Source of the DNA: Kribbella sp. NBC_00382
GTDB lineage: Bacteria; Actinomycetota; Actinomycetes; Propionibacteriales; Kribbellaceae
NCBI RefSeq assembly: GCF_036067295.1
Contig: NZ_CP107954.1
Coordinates: 1,364,001 to 1,428,000 of the forward strand
DNA length: 64,000 nt
Reading direction: 5' to 3'
Made by a program: the position numbers and the translations under genes. Of the stretch, positions 1 to 9,149 are shown piece after piece. The notes under the pieces were generated by a model. That model was not told the origin of the DNA, made no database searches, and saw nothing but the letters and a program-made list of their open reading frames with translations. The first letter of the stretch is position 1. Each line of letters begins with the position of its first letter.

Positions 1-1
1 G

Positions 2-1174
2 GAACAGGACCGGCTGCTCAAGGGATGGGTCGGCGCTCCCGGCCAGGACAAGCTGGACTTCAGCTGGACGGCGAAGGTGCAGGAGACCAGATTCCAGGGC
101 ATCTGCAACTCGACAGCGGCCTCGACCCCGTACATCACCGTCTCGATCAACGACTACGTCATCGGCACCGCAGATTGCGACACCAGCAGCGATGCGACGC
201 AACTCCCCTCCGGGAGCTCTGTGAGCGCCGACAGCGCACTCTGGCTGGCGGCACCCGACGGGAAACCCGCCCGGGTTGTCGTCCAGCTCACCGACCAGCA
301 AGGCCGCCCGGTCAAGGCCGGCGACACACAAGTTGCCCTAGGCATCTACCAGGTCCCGCCCGCGACCTCCGACGACAGCGCGCCCGTCCAGGCTCCGCCG
401 ACCTCGTCCGACGACTATCTGAAAGACGGCATCCGCTACCGCGCCAAGATCGGCGGCCGGACCCTGCTCAGCGCGATGGTCTCCGACCGCGGCCAGAACC
501 AGATCGACTTCACCTTCACCGCGACCGGCAACCAACTCGCCCTCATCCCGTTCTGCACGGCGACCAGCATCCAGGGTGACTTTCCCGAGTACCAGGCAAG
601 TATCAGTGTCGACGGCAAGCGGGACGGCTCGGTTTCCTGCTCCACGGAAACCACCGACGCCGGGCGCGGAAGCTACGCCAGCGCCGCCACGGTTCCGCCG
701 CCGGCGAAGGGACAGCAGGTCAAGGTGAGCGTGCGGCTCGAGGACAACAAGGGCCGACCGGTCGACCGGCCACAGGACTGGATCGGTCTCGGCGTCTACG
801 ACATGGGCAAGCAGCGGACCGTCGGCACCACGAGGCTCGAAGAGCTGGTCGAGTTCACCGGCCACAACTACCGTCTCGCCACGCTCGAATCGGTAGATGC
901 AAGCGTCGGCCACCTCGAACTCGCCACCCCCGCGAACACCCCGTTCCTGATCTCCCACGGCAGCACCGAGGACGCCGGCCCCACCGTAGTAGTCCGCTTG
1001 ACCGGCTTCGGCGACGAAAACTCGTCCGGCCAGGCCGGCGGTTACGTCACCTCCGGCAAATCAGCCCGCCCGGCCACGATCGCCAAGGTTGCTTTCGCCG
1101 ACGTCGACAGCAAGAAGCTCCCCAGCAAGATCACCGGCAAGCTCTTCGCAGCGATCTACCTCCCCGCTGACTGA
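2..1174 (+). CDS. Hypothetical repeat-containing protein, 5' end outside window
   Basis: The frame is open from the first bases, so the true start lies upstream of the window. At least two related modules are visible. One begins with a DFSWTAK-type strand followed by a Cys-containing segment near nt 100. A second begins with IDFTFTATG followed by an equivalent Cys segment near nt 555. Each is followed by a beta-rich segment carrying a similar GRPV motif (QQGRPV, NKGRPV) and then a GIY/GVY strand. A third, more diverged piece ends the protein. The composition (many beta strands, paired cysteines, no membrane helices) suggests an extracytoplasmic beta-sandwich protein. I do not recognise the family, and no signal peptide can be judged because the N-terminus is missing. 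Confidence 0.75.
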   Translation, partial: EQDRLLKGWVGAPGQDKLDFSWTAKVQETRFQGICNSTAASTPYITVSINDYVIGTADCDTSSDATQLPSGSSVSADSALWLAAPDGKPARVVVQLTDQQGRPVKAGDTQVALGIYQVPPATSDDSAPVQAPPTSSDDYLKDGIRYRAKIGGRTLLSAMVSDRGQNQIDFTFTATGNQLALIPFCTATSIQGDFPEYQASISVDGKRDGSVSCSTETTDAGRGSYASAATVPPPAKGQQVKVSVRLEDNKGRPVDRPQDWIGLGVYDMGKQRTVGTTRLEELVEFTGHNYRLATLESVDASVGHLELATPANTPFLISHGSTEDAGPTVVVRLTGFGDENSSGQAGGYVTSGKSARPATIAKVAFADVDSKKLPSKITGKLFAAIYLPAD

Positions 1175-1201
1175 CCGCATGCAACCATCCGGGCCGTCCA
1201 G

Positions 1202-1245
1202 CCGCTCATCCTCGGTGTGCACACGACCAGGGCCGGGATGAGCGG
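1202..1245. terminator. Inverted repeat between convergent genes
   Basis: CCGCTCATCC and GGATGAGCGG form a perfect 10-bp stem with a 24-nt loop. It lies between the stop of the first gene and the stop of the convergent isomerase gene, so it probably terminates in both directions. There is no U-tract, which is common in actinomycete terminators. Confidence 0.45.
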
Positions 1246-1287
1246 TCATACGGACTTCGAGGAGTTCGCCAGTACGTGCCTGAGTGA

Positions 1288-2040
1288 TCAGAGCCAGTTG
1301 TGGAGTTGGGCTGCGTCGGTGGAGAACTGGTCGACGGAGTCGTCTGCTACGAACTCCAGGAGGGTGTTGATTTCTCGGGGTTCGGCTGACAGGCGGTCGA
1401 GGACTGGGCGCCAGAGGGATTCTCGGCCGGAGAGGGGGAGGCGGTTGTTCGACGGCCACCAGGAGAAGACGTGGACTGTGCTGAGCCAGGGCATCAGGGA
1501 TTCGAGTTGCTCCAGGCATTGGGCGTCGCCCAGGTCCACCGGGGGTTGCCAGTACGTCGTGAGGTTGGGGGCGCCCACGTCGAGCAGCAGCGTGATGGTC
1601 GAGTCAACCTCGTCGGTGAGGGTGCCGCGGTGGAACTCCATCGCGATCTCGATGCCCGCGCCGGCCGCGACATCGGCCAGCTCGGCCAGACCGCGGGTGA
1701 CCGCCATCCGGTCGCCGACGCCGGCTTCCGCAGTACCGACCGTTCCCGCCCACACCCGGATCCGGGGTGCGCCGAGCTCGGCGGCGGTGTTGACCGCGGT
1801 ACGGATCTCCTCGCGGTCGACGCTGCCGGCCCGCAGGTACGACCCGTACGCCGCGATGGCCAGGCCGTTCTCCTCGCAGAGCTCGCGGGCCTTCCGCGCG
1901 GCGGGCAGATCGCCGAGCGGGACGTGGATGTCACCACCCCACTCGATCGCCGCCAGCCCCGCCTTCTTGGCCACCTCGACGACCTCGTCGACCGCCAACT
2001 TCCGGAACGTCACCGAGACCAGACCGGTCCTCACACCCAC
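1288..2040 (-). CDS. Sugar phosphate isomerase/epimerase (xylose isomerase-like TIM barrel)
   Basis: About 250 aa. The early segment GLVSVTFRKL followed by AIEWGGDIHVP is typical of the AP endonuclease family 2 / xylose isomerase-like TIM barrel. Acidic and His residues in IAMEFHRGTL and in the TYWQPP region fit the usual metal site. The substrate cannot be deduced; relatives act on sugars, inositols or hydroxypyruvate. The frame extends to 2121, but GTG at 2040 was chosen because AGGAGG stands 6 nt before it and family similarity begins just after it. A second GTG at 2034 is possible. It is divergent from rarD, with about 105 bp between the starts. Confidence 0.8.
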   Translation of the reverse strand: MGVRTGLVSVTFRKLAVDEVVEVAKKAGLAAIEWGGDIHVPLGDLPAARKARELCEENGLAIAAYGSYLRAGSVDREEIRTAVNTAAELGAPRIRVWAGTVGTAEAGVGDRMAVTRGLAELADVAAGAGIEIAMEFHRGTLTDEVDSTITLLLDVGAPNLTTYWQPPVDLGDAQCLEQLESLMPWLSTVHVFSWWPSNNRLPLSGRESLWRPVLDRLSAEPREINTLLEFVADDSVDQFSTDAAQLHNWL

Positions 2041-2111
2041 GCCGTACCTCCTCTGTCCACCTCTATCCAACCTCATCCGCAAAGCCCGTCTCACGTCATG
2101 AGCAAAGTACG

Positions 2112-2139
2112 TTGACACCAATGACGGCTCACCTAGACT
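2112..2139 (+). promoter_or_regulatory. Promoter of rarD, leaderless type
   Basis: TTGACA (2112-2117) and TAGACT (2134-2139) are separated by 16 nt. The GTG start of rarD follows the -10 box by 7 nt and no ribosome binding site is present, so transcription probably begins at or next to the start codon. Confidence 0.65.
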
Positions 2140-2146
2140 CGCAGGC

Positions 2147-3103
2147 GTGCCAGAACAGCGCAGAGGGTTCCTCTTCGGTCTCGGCTGCTACCTGTTCTGG
2201 GGCCTCGTCCCGCTCTACTGGAAGCTGATCAGCTCCTCCGGCGCGCTGGAACTGCTCGCCCATCGCATCCTCTGGTCGCTCGTCACGATCGTCGGTCTGG
2301 TCCTGGTACGCCGTCGTTTCGGTCAGGTCCGCGTCCTGCTCGCCGACCCACGCCGCCGCTGGCCGTTGATCGCGGGCGCCGTCCTGATCACGATCAACTG
2401 GGGCGGCTACATCTGGAGCGTCAACAACGACCGGATCATCGAAGCGTCGCTCGGCTACTTCATCACTCCCCTGTTCACCGTCCTGCTCGGCGTAATCCTC
2501 CTCAAGGAACGCCTCCGCCCGGTCCAGTGGATCGCCGTCGCGATCGCCTTCATCGCGGTCGCGGGCATGACCATCGAGAACGGCCGCCCGCCGTGGGTCG
2601 CGCTGATCCTGACGTTCTCCTTCGGCTTCTACGGCCTAGCCAAGAAGAAGGCCAACGCCGGAGCCATCGAAGGCATGGCCGTCGAGTCAGCCGTCGTCGC
2701 CCCACTAGCCCTGGTCGCGATCGTGATCCTCGGCCTGCAGGGCGGGTCAACCGTCACCAGCCACGGCCCCGGCTACTTCGTCCTAGTCCTGCTAACCGGC
2801 CCGCTGACCGCCATCCCCCTACTCCTCTTCGGCGCCGCCGCCACCCGAATCTCGATGACCACCCTCGGCCTCCTGAACTACCTGACCCCGGTCATCCAGT
2901 TCCTACTCGGCACGCTTGTCTTCCACGAACACATGTCCCCCATCCGCTGGGCCGGCTTCACCCTCGTCTGGCTGGCCCTAGCCATCTTCACCACAGACAG
3001 CCTCACCCACCACAGGCGGACCCGTCCGACGGACCCGCGTGCCGGCTCCCCCGTCGCCAGCCCCTCGGCACCCGAATCGACCACGAGAACGGCGTACCAG
3101 TAG
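2147..3103 (+). CDS. rarD: RarD-type EamA/DMT family permease
   Basis: 318 aa with about ten hydrophobic helices arranged as two EamA repeats. The N-terminal GLGCYLFWGLVPLYWKL and the following ELLAHRILWS are characteristic of RarD (chloramphenicol-sensitivity protein homologues). Asn-Asn in the WSVNNDRI segment and the GYFITPLF stretch also match. It is an integral membrane exporter or permease of unknown substrate. The last 30 or so residues are polar and rich in Arg, Pro and Ser, and are probably a cytoplasmic tail. The GTG start is fixed by the leaderless-type promoter. Confidence 0.9.
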   Translation: MPEQRRGFLFGLGCYLFWGLVPLYWKLISSSGALELLAHRILWSLVTIVGLVLVRRRFGQVRVLLADPRRRWPLIAGAVLITINWGGYIWSVNNDRIIEASLGYFITPLFTVLLGVILLKERLRPVQWIAVAIAFIAVAGMTIENGRPPWVALILTFSFGFYGLAKKKANAGAIEGMAVESAVVAPLALVAIVILGLQGGSTVTSHGPGYFVLVLLTGPLTAIPLLLFGAAATRISMTTLGLLNYLTPVIQFLLGTLVFHEHMSPIRWAGFTLVWLALAIFTTDSLTHHRRTRPTDPRAGSPVASPSAPESTTRTAYQ

Positions 3104-3257
3104 CTGATACACCGTTTCTCCGGCTACTGCACGAGGGGACTGCGATTCGCGACCCCAGGGCCGATTCTTGGCGTCTTTGTGCTCGACGTGAGTAGATCCG
3201 TCGCCGGAGAGTGCTCAGGTGGAGCACTAGGTGCCTCAGGCAACCGGCTTGGGCAGG

Positions 3258-3290
3258 TTGACAAGATAGATTCTGGACATTTAGTATCTA
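3258..3290 (+). promoter_or_regulatory. Promoter with Rrf2-type box upstream of the regulator
   Basis: TTGACA (3258-3263) and TAGTAT (3282-3287) are 18 nt apart, and the ATG lies 7 nt after the -10 box (leaderless). A 21-nt element at 3270-3290, starting ATTCTGGACATT and ending TCTA, covers the spacer and the -10. A near copy precedes the cupin gene, which suggests autoregulation. Confidence 0.6.
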
Positions 3291-3294
3291 GGTT

Positions 3295-3777
3295 ATGAAG
3301 ATGAACGAGGGCGTCGAGTGGGCGGTGCACAGTTGTGTGAATCTGTGCTTCATCCCGGGCGAGGCGGTTACCGCCAAGCGGCTCGCTGCCTTCTACGAGC
3401 TTCCAACGGCGTACCTGAACAAGCAACTCCAAGCGCTGACCCGGGCCGGCATTCTCAGTTCGACCTCCGGACCCAAAGGCGGGTTCCAGCTCGCCAAGGC
3501 GCCCGACAAGATCACGCTGCTCGATGTAGTGGTCGCGATCGACGGATCCGACGACGCCTTCCGCTGCACTCAGATCCTCAAAGCCGGGCCGGGCGCCGAC
3601 GCGAAGGCCGACTACCGGAAGACCTGCGTGGTCTCGATGTCGATGCGCAAAGCCGAGCTCACCTACCGCCGCGAACTGGCGGCGAAGACGATCGCGGATC
3701 TAGTCGCACAGGTCGAGAGCACCTACCCGGACACCGCCGACAACACCCGCAACTGGTTCGCCAACCTCAAGTCCTGA
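3295..3777 (+). CDS. Rrf2 family transcriptional regulator
   Basis: 160 aa, normal for the family. The N-terminal winged helix (EGVEWAVHSCVNLC, then the recognition-helix region LPTAYLNKQLQAL and the wing GPKGGFQLAK) is a clear Rrf2 match. Cys91 and Cys111 lie in the dimerisation/sensor segment but do not form the closely spaced triple-Cys Fe-S motif of IscR or NsrR. A thiol-redox sensor of the YwnA type is therefore more likely than an iron-sulfur sensor. The start was chosen from the leaderless promoter; an in-frame ATG two codons later is the alternative. It probably represses itself and the following cupin gene, since both carry the same upstream box. Confidence 0.9.
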   Translation: MKMNEGVEWAVHSCVNLCFIPGEAVTAKRLAAFYELPTAYLNKQLQALTRAGILSSTSGPKGGFQLAKAPDKITLLDVVVAIDGSDDAFRCTQILKAGPGADAKADYRKTCVVSMSMRKAELTYRRELAAKTIADLVAQVESTYPDTADNTRNWFANLKS

Positions 3778-3808
3778 CACCATCCCAACAGCACAAACGC
3801 AGCACTTA

Positions 3809-3829
3809 ATTCTGGACATTCAACGTCTA
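3809..3829 (+). promoter_or_regulatory. Second copy of the Rrf2 box, upstream of the cupin gene
   Basis: This 21-nt element matches the one at 3270-3290 at 17 of 21 positions, including 12 consecutive bases (ATTCTGGACATT) and the terminal TCTA. It ends just before the AAAGGAG ribosome binding site at 3831-3837. It is the likely operator through which the upstream regulator controls the cupin. Confidence 0.6.
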
Positions 3830-3846
3830 CAAAGGAGTAAAAGAAC

Positions 3847-4302
3847 ATGAGCATCCTCATCCGTTCGACCGACGCAGAGGTTCTCGAGGCCAGCGGTGTC
3901 ACCTTGCTCGCCGACACCCCTGCCACCAACGGCCACCTCACCAGTCACCGCTCGATCTTCAAGCCTGGCAAGGAAGGCGCTCCCCCGCACCTGCACCAGG
4001 AGGCCTCCGAACTGTTCTACGTCCTCACCGGCAGCCTGCGCGTCCTCACCGGCGACGACCTGATCACCCTCGACCAAGGCGACTTCCTGCTGGTACCGCC
4101 GAACACCCCGCACGCCTTCGAAGCAGCCGGTACGCAAGAAGCCGAGGTGCTCTTCGTCCTCACCCACGCCAAGCCCCGCTTCGACTACTACCGCCTCCTC
4201 GAAGGCGTCTACCGCGGCGAGACCGATCCCGCCGTCCTCGCGACCACCAGCGACCTCTACGACAACCACTACGTGAACAGCCCCACCTGGACCAACCGCT
4301 AG
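3847..4302 (+). CDS. Cupin-domain protein
   Basis: 151 aa, a single cupin barrel. Motif 1 is present as PPHLHQEASELFYVLTG (two His and a Glu) and motif 2 as GDFLLVPPNTPHAF (the third His), so the metal site is complete. Such proteins can be small dioxygenases or isomerases, or can bind small ligands; the substrate is not evident. A good ribosome binding site (AAAGGAG) precedes the ATG. It lies 69 nt after the Rrf2 gene and carries its own copy of the putative Rrf2 box, so it is probably the regulated output of that sensor, perhaps in redox or electrophile defence. Confidence 0.9.
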   Translation: MSILIRSTDAEVLEASGVTLLADTPATNGHLTSHRSIFKPGKEGAPPHLHQEASELFYVLTGSLRVLTGDDLITLDQGDFLLVPPNTPHAFEAAGTQEAEVLFVLTHAKPRFDYYRLLEGVYRGETDPAVLATTSDLYDNHYVNSPTWTNR

Positions 4303-4384
4303 CCAGGCACCAGTCCTCAGCGGATTCTCATCGCGCTCTCAGAGCGGGCGGAGAGGATTGCGGGAACGCCGAAGGAGGCTCCCT

Positions 4385-5050
4385 GTGACCACGCTGCTGA
4401 TCCCACCGAGAATCCACCAAGACGCTCACCGCACCGAGCTGCGCTATCCAGCGGATGCGATCGTCGTACTGGCCGGCATCCCCGGCTCCGGCAAGAGCAC
4501 CCTGCTCAGACGACTCTTCCCGGAGCCCGGCGCCGTCCAGGTGCTCGACTCCGAACCGATCCGCAACCGCTGGAAGCCAGTACTCCGCAAAATCCCGTAC
4601 GCCGTCTGGCGCCCGGCCCTCCACCTGACCCACTACGCCCGCGTACTCCGAGCCATGCGCACCAGCGGCCCCCTGGTAATCCACGACTGCGCAACGAAAC
4701 CACTGTCCAGGCAACTGATCGGCCGAGCAGCCCAACTAGCTGGCCGGCCGGTCCACCTGCTCATGCTCGACGTACCAGTCGACGTGGCCCGCCTAGGCCA
4801 ACATCAGCGCGACCGCGTCGTCCGGCAAGGCAGCATGGAGACCCACAGCCGCCGCTGGCCGGTACTACGAGAACTAGCGGTCACCGACCCCGGGCAAGTA
4901 GTGCCCGGGGCAACCTCCGCAACAATCTTGACCCGCGCCCAAGCCGACCGCCTGACCCGAATCACCTTCAGCCGCGAAGCAGACCAAGCCGCAGGAACCC
5001 GCTCAGACCGAGCGGGTGACCACCAGATCGCAGAGCGACTCCAGAGCTGA
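4385..5050 (+). CDS. P-loop AAA/zeta-like kinase of unknown substrate
   Basis: 221 aa. The Walker A motif GIPGSGKST lies at residues 31-39. The IHDCATKP segment and a later basic helix (QHQRDRVVRQGS) resemble small ATP-dependent kinases of the AAA_33/zeta type, where the Arg-rich helix acts as a lid. GTG at 4385 was chosen because AAGGAGG sits 6 nt upstream; the frame also contains an earlier ATG at 4358. No antitoxin-like small gene is adjacent, so a zeta toxin role is not supported. The 3' end overlaps the convergent polyprenyl synthase gene by 48 nt. Confidence 0.75.
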   Translation: MTTLLIPPRIHQDAHRTELRYPADAIVVLAGIPGSGKSTLLRRLFPEPGAVQVLDSEPIRNRWKPVLRKIPYAVWRPALHLTHYARVLRAMRTSGPLVIHDCATKPLSRQLIGRAAQLAGRPVHLLMLDVPVDVARLGQHQRDRVVRQGSMETHSRRWPVLRELAVTDPGQVVPGATSATILTRAQADRLTRITFSREADQAAGTRSDRAGDHQIAERLQS

Positions 5051-6019
5051 CCGCCCCGGCCCCTCCGGAAGATCCGACAGCAACTTGCGAGCATCATCCG
5101 CGCGCCGCCGCACGTCATCCTCAGCCTGCTGAAGCGACGGATGCGACCGCAACAACCCAAGAGCCTCAGCCAGCCGAGCGTCATCCGTCAGATCAGAGTC
5201 AAGCAACTCGAGCAGCCGCGCATCCGTCGGCGACGACGGGTCAGCCTGCGCCCGGAAGATCAACACCGGCAGCGTCGGAACACCCTCACGCAGATCCGTC
5301 CCAGGAGTCTTGCCCGACTCCTCGGACATGATGTCGAGGATGTCGTCGGCCAGCTGGAAAGCCTGCCCGATCTCCTCCCCGAACGCCCGAACAGTCTCCT
5401 GTACCTCCGCCGAAGCACCCGCGAAGCGAGCCCCGAACAAAGCCGACGTAGCAATCAGCGACCCGGTCTTGTCCGCGACCACCGACAGGTAATGCGCGAG
5501 CGGATCCTGTCCCTCCGCGACACCCAAGGTCTCCCGGATCTGACCCTCGACCAATCGTCCGAAGGTCCGCGACTGAATCCGAACCGCCTCAGGCCCCAGC
5601 GAAGCGACCAGGTCGGAGGCACGGGCGAACAGCCAGTCCCCCGCCAGGATCGCCACCGAGTTGTCCCAGCGAGCATTGGCCGTCGACGAGCCACGACGCA
5701 GCGCAGCCTCGTCCATCACGTCGTCGTGGTAGAGCGTCGCCACATGGGTCAGCTCGACCACCACAGCCGCGTCAATCACCTCAGAGGACCCGGCCGAAGG
5801 ACCGAGCTCCGCGGCGAGCAGCACCAGCAACGGCCGGAACCGCTTGCCGCCGGCAACCATCACGTGCTGGACGGCCTCGGTGACGAACGGCGCCTCGGAC
5901 TGCGCGGAGTCGCGCAGCGCCTGCTCGACCTTGACCAGCCCAGCGCGGATCCGGGCTTCGAGCGCCTCGTCGGCGAACGCGAAGCCCAGGCTCTCGGCCG
6001 GCAGCGGGGTGGGGCTCAC
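5003..6019 (-). CDS. Long-chain polyprenyl diphosphate synthase
   Basis: 338 aa, an all-trans prenyl transferase that extends isopentenyl diphosphate chains. The first Asp-rich motif is DDVMD in LYHDDVMDEA and the second is DDILD in FQLADDILDI. The substrate-binding GGKRFRP is also present. It most likely makes the menaquinone side chain, as GrcC/HepB homologues do. The GTG start overlaps the nuoN stop (GTGA), so translation is coupled to complex I. This placement, together with the men genes nearby, supports a quinone role rather than carotenoid or hopanoid synthesis. Product length cannot be read from the sequence. Confidence 0.9.
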   Translation of the reverse strand: MSPTPLPAESLGFAFADEALEARIRAGLVKVEQALRDSAQSEAPFVTEAVQHVMVAGGKRFRPLLVLLAAELGPSAGSSEVIDAAVVVELTHVATLYHDDVMDEAALRRGSSTANARWDNSVAILAGDWLFARASDLVASLGPEAVRIQSRTFGRLVEGQIRETLGVAEGQDPLAHYLSVVADKTGSLIATSALFGARFAGASAEVQETVRAFGEEIGQAFQLADDILDIMSEESGKTPGTDLREGVPTLPVLIFRAQADPSSPTDARLLELLDSDLTDDARLAEALGLLRSHPSLQQAEDDVRRRADDARKLLSDLPEGPGRSALESLCDLVVTRSV

Positions 6020-7626
6020 CGGATGAACTCACCCGCCCGGGCAGCCAGGTCGAGCACCGGTCCCGGAACGATACCGAGGACCACCGTGGCGGCCAGACCC
6101 AAGGCGACGGCCGTGGTGGTCTGCCAACCCGGCAGGGCCACGTCCGGCGCGTCAGCCGGCAGGTCGGAGAAGAACATCAGCACGATCACGCGGACGTAGA
6201 AGAACGCGGCGACCAGGCTGCAGAGCACTGCGACGACGACCAGCGGCCAAGCGCCACCGGTCCAGGCCGCCGTGAACACGGCCCACTTGCCGGTGAAGCC
6301 CGCGGTCAGCGGGATGCCGGCGAAGCCGAGCAGGAAGAAGGCGAAGATGCCCGCCAGCAGCGGCGACTTCTTGCCCAGTCCGGCCCAGCGCGACAGGTGG
6401 GTGGCCTCGCCGCCCGCGTCGCGGACCAGCGTCACCAGCGCGAAGGCGCCGATGGTCGGGAAGCCGTAGCAGACCAGGTAGAACAGCACGGCCTGCGTCG
6501 AGGTGATGCCGTGGGTGACCCCACTGCCGGCCTGCGAGAGCCCGACGAACGCGGTCAGCAGGAAACCGGCGTGCGCGATCGACGAGTAGGCGAGCATCCG
6601 CTTCACGTCGGTCTGGGTCAGCGCCACGATCGAGCCGACCACCATGGTGAGGATCGCGACGATCCACATCATCGGCGCCCAGTCCCAGCGGCTGCCGCCG
6701 AGGGCGACGTAGAAGACCCGCATCAGCCCGATGAACGCGGCGATCTTGGTGCAGGCCGCCATGAACCCGGTGACCGGCGTCGGCGCACCCTGGTACACGT
6801 CCGGCGTCCACGAGTGGAACGGAACCGCGCCGACCTTGAACAGCAGCCCGACCCCGATCAGGCCGGTACCGGCCAGCAGGATCGCGTCGCCGCCGGTCTT
6901 GGTGGCCAGCGCGTCCGAGATGCCGCCGAGCGACATGGTGCCGGCGTACCCGTAGAGCAGCGCGATGCCGTAGAGCAGGAAGGCCGAGGCGAAGGCGCCG
7001 AGCAGGAAGTACTTCATCGCGGCTTCCTGCGAGATCAGCCGGCGACGGCGCGCCAGCCCGCAGAGCAGGTACAGCGGCAGCGAGAAGACCTCGAGCGCGA
7101 CGAACAGCACCAGCAGGTCGTTGGCCGAGGCGAACAGCATCATGCCGCCGACCGCGAACAGCGTCAGCGGGAAGATCTCGGTGTGCTCGACCTTCAGCGC
7201 AGTACCTTCGCGCTCCGCCTCACTGCCCGGTACTGCCGCAGCCTGGCCGGCGAACGCCGACAAGCCACCGTCGACCGAGCGCTCGGCGAACAGCAGGATG
7301 CTGACCAGCGTCAGCGCCAGCAGCGTGATCCAGGTGAACAGCGCGGGGCCGTCCACCGAGATCGCGCCCTGCGCCGCGAGCAGTTCCTTCTTGTCGTTCA
7401 TCAGCCCGACGGTCCAGACACCGGCCGCCAGTACGCCGATCAGCGCGATCGCCAGCTGGATCAGGTGCCGGACCGGGCGCGGCACGAACGCCTCGGCCAG
7501 TACGCCGACACACGCCGCGCCGAAGACGACGAGCAGTGGAGCCAGCTCGTTGTACTCGATCTTCGGCTTGACGAAGTCCGCCAGCGGCAGGGCTTGCGCC
7601 GCCAGCGGCATCAGAACTGCACTCAC
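6016..7626 (-). CDS. nuoN: NADH-quinone oxidoreductase subunit N
   Basis: 536 aa, an antiporter-like membrane subunit of complex I with about 14 helices. The proton-pumping core is recognisable around LLFKVGAVPFHSWTPDVYQG, including the conserved Lys, and in the later FFLLGFAGIPLTAGFTGKW. It begins with GTG overlapping the end of nuoM by 4 nt. As last gene of the nuo operon it is followed directly, with another 4-nt overlap, by the polyprenyl synthase. Confidence 0.96.
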   Translation of the reverse strand: MSAVLMPLAAQALPLADFVKPKIEYNELAPLLVVFGAACVGVLAEAFVPRPVRHLIQLAIALIGVLAAGVWTVGLMNDKKELLAAQGAISVDGPALFTWITLLALTLVSILLFAERSVDGGLSAFAGQAAAVPGSEAEREGTALKVEHTEIFPLTLFAVGGMMLFASANDLLVLFVALEVFSLPLYLLCGLARRRRLISQEAAMKYFLLGAFASAFLLYGIALLYGYAGTMSLGGISDALATKTGGDAILLAGTGLIGVGLLFKVGAVPFHSWTPDVYQGAPTPVTGFMAACTKIAAFIGLMRVFYVALGGSRWDWAPMMWIVAILTMVVGSIVALTQTDVKRMLAYSSIAHAGFLLTAFVGLSQAGSGVTHGITSTQAVLFYLVCYGFPTIGAFALVTLVRDAGGEATHLSRWAGLGKKSPLLAGIFAFFLLGFAGIPLTAGFTGKWAVFTAAWTGGAWPLVVVAVLCSLVAAFFYVRVIVLMFFSDLPADAPDVALPGWQTTTAVALGLAATVVLGIVPGPVLDLAARAGEFIR

Positions 7627-9149
7627 TTCTGTCCCTCCGTCACGGGAACCTGCGGGGCCTTGTCGGTGACGCCCACGTGCTGCATCGTCGACTCGACCGC
7701 CGGCTTGATGATGTCGACGATCGGCTTCGGGTAGATGCCGAACCCGATGATCAGCACGACCAGCGGCGCGATCGCGAAGACCTCGCGGAAGTTCAGGTCC
7801 TTCAGCTTCTCGATGCCGTCACGCACCGGGCCGGTCATCAGGCGCTGGTACATGATCAGGATGTAGAGCGCGGCCAGCACGATCCCGAGCACGGCGATCA
7901 CCGCGATCACCTTGTGCTTGCTGAACGTTCCGGCCAGCACCATGAACTCGGAGATGAACGGCGACAGACCGGGCAGCGCCAGGCTGGACAGGCCGGCGAA
8001 CAGGAAGGTGCCGGCCAAGACCGGAGCCACCTTCTCGACGCCGCCGTAGTCCGCGATCCGGGCCGAACCGCGCCGCGAGATCAGGTAGCCGGCCACCAGG
8101 AACAGCGCCGCGGTGGAGAGTCCGTGGTTGAACATGTAGAGCGTCGACCCGGTCAGCCCCTGCGAGGTGAGCGCGAAGATGCCCATCACGATGAAGCCGA
8201 AGTGCGAGATCGAGGTGTAGGCGATCAGCCGCTTGATGTCGGTCTGGCCGATCGCCACCAGCGCGCCGTACAGGACGCTGATCAGGGCGAGCACCAGGAC
8301 GACCGGGGTGGCCCACTTCGACGCTTCCGGGAACAGCCCCAGGCAGAACCGGATCATCCCGAAGGTGCCGATCTTGTCCAGGATGCCGACCAGCAGCACC
8401 GAGGTACCGGGGGTCGCCTCGGCGGCGGCGTCCGGCAGCCAGGTGTGGAACGGCACCATCGGCGCCTTCACGGCGAAGGCGAAGAAGAAGCCGAGGAACA
8501 GCCAGCGCTCGGTGTTCTGCGACATGTCGACCTTGACCAGGTCGGACAGCAGGTACGACGGGTCGCCACCGTTCTTGGCCGACACCACGTACAGGCCGAC
8601 CACGGAGGCCAGCATCAGCAGACCGCCGAGCAGCGAGTAGAGCAGGAACTTCACCGCCGCGTACGACCGCTGCGGACCGCCGAAGCCACCGATCAGGAAG
8701 TACATCGGGATCAGCGTGGCCTCGAACAGCACGTAGAAGAGGAACACGTCGGTGGCGCTGAAGACGCCGATCGACAGCGCTTCCAGGCCGAGGATCCAGG
8801 CGAAGAAGGACTTCTCACTCCAGCGACCGGTCTTCGCGTCGTTCCAGGAGGCGATCAGCACGATCGGGGTGAGCAGCGCGGTGAGCACCACCAGCACGAT
8901 CCCGACGCCGTCCAGCCCGAGCGCGTAGTGCGCCCCGAAGGCCTTGATCCAGGTGTGGTTCTCCTCGTAGTCAGCAGCACCGTTCTGGTGGTAGCCGACG
9001 GCGATCACGATGGTCAGTGCCAGCGTGACGAGGGAGAAGACCAGTGCCACCTGCTTGGACAGCAGCGCCTTGGCTTTCGGCACCGCCATCGTCGCCAGGG
9101 CGCCTACCAACGGCAGGAGCAGCGTCAGGGTCAGCCAACCGATTTTCAC
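7623..9149 (-). CDS. nuoM: NADH-quinone oxidoreductase subunit M
   Basis: 508 aa, the second antiporter-like subunit, with about 14 membrane helices. Diagnostic stretches are [17 protein letters not shown] (the conserved Glu of helix 5) and [18 protein letters not shown] (the conserved Lys of helix 7). The GTG start overlaps the nuoL stop as GTGA. Length and order agree with other actinobacterial operons. Confidence 0.96.
   Translation of the reverse strand: MKIGWLTLTLLLPLVGALATMAVPKAKALLSKQVALVFSLVTLALTIVIAVGYHQNGAADYEENHTWIKAFGAHYALGLDGVGIVLVVLTALLTPIVLIASWNDAKTGRWSEKSFFAWILGLEALSIGVFSATDVFLFYVLFEATLIPMYFLIGGFGGPQRSYAAVKFLLYSLLGGLLMLASVVGLYVVSAKNGGDPSYLLSDLVKVDMSQNTERWLFLGFFFAFAVKAPMVPFHTWLPDAAAEATPGTSVLLVGILDKIGTFGMIRFCLGLFPEASKWATPVVLVLALISVLYGALVAIGQTDIKRLIAYTSISHFGFIVMGIFALTSQGLTGSTLYMFNHGLSTAALFLVAGYLISRRGSARIADYGGVEKVAPVLAGTFLFAGLSSLALPGLSPFISEFMVLAGTFSKHKVIAVIAVLGIVLAALYILIMYQRLMTGPVRDGIEKLKDLNFREVFAIAPLVVLIIGFGIYPKPIVDIIKPAVESTMQHVGVTDKAPQVPVTEGQK

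Noticed and set aside
4385..5050. Zeta toxin of a toxin-antitoxin pair
   Set aside because: Only the P-loop kinase similarity is present and there is no adjacent small antitoxin gene.
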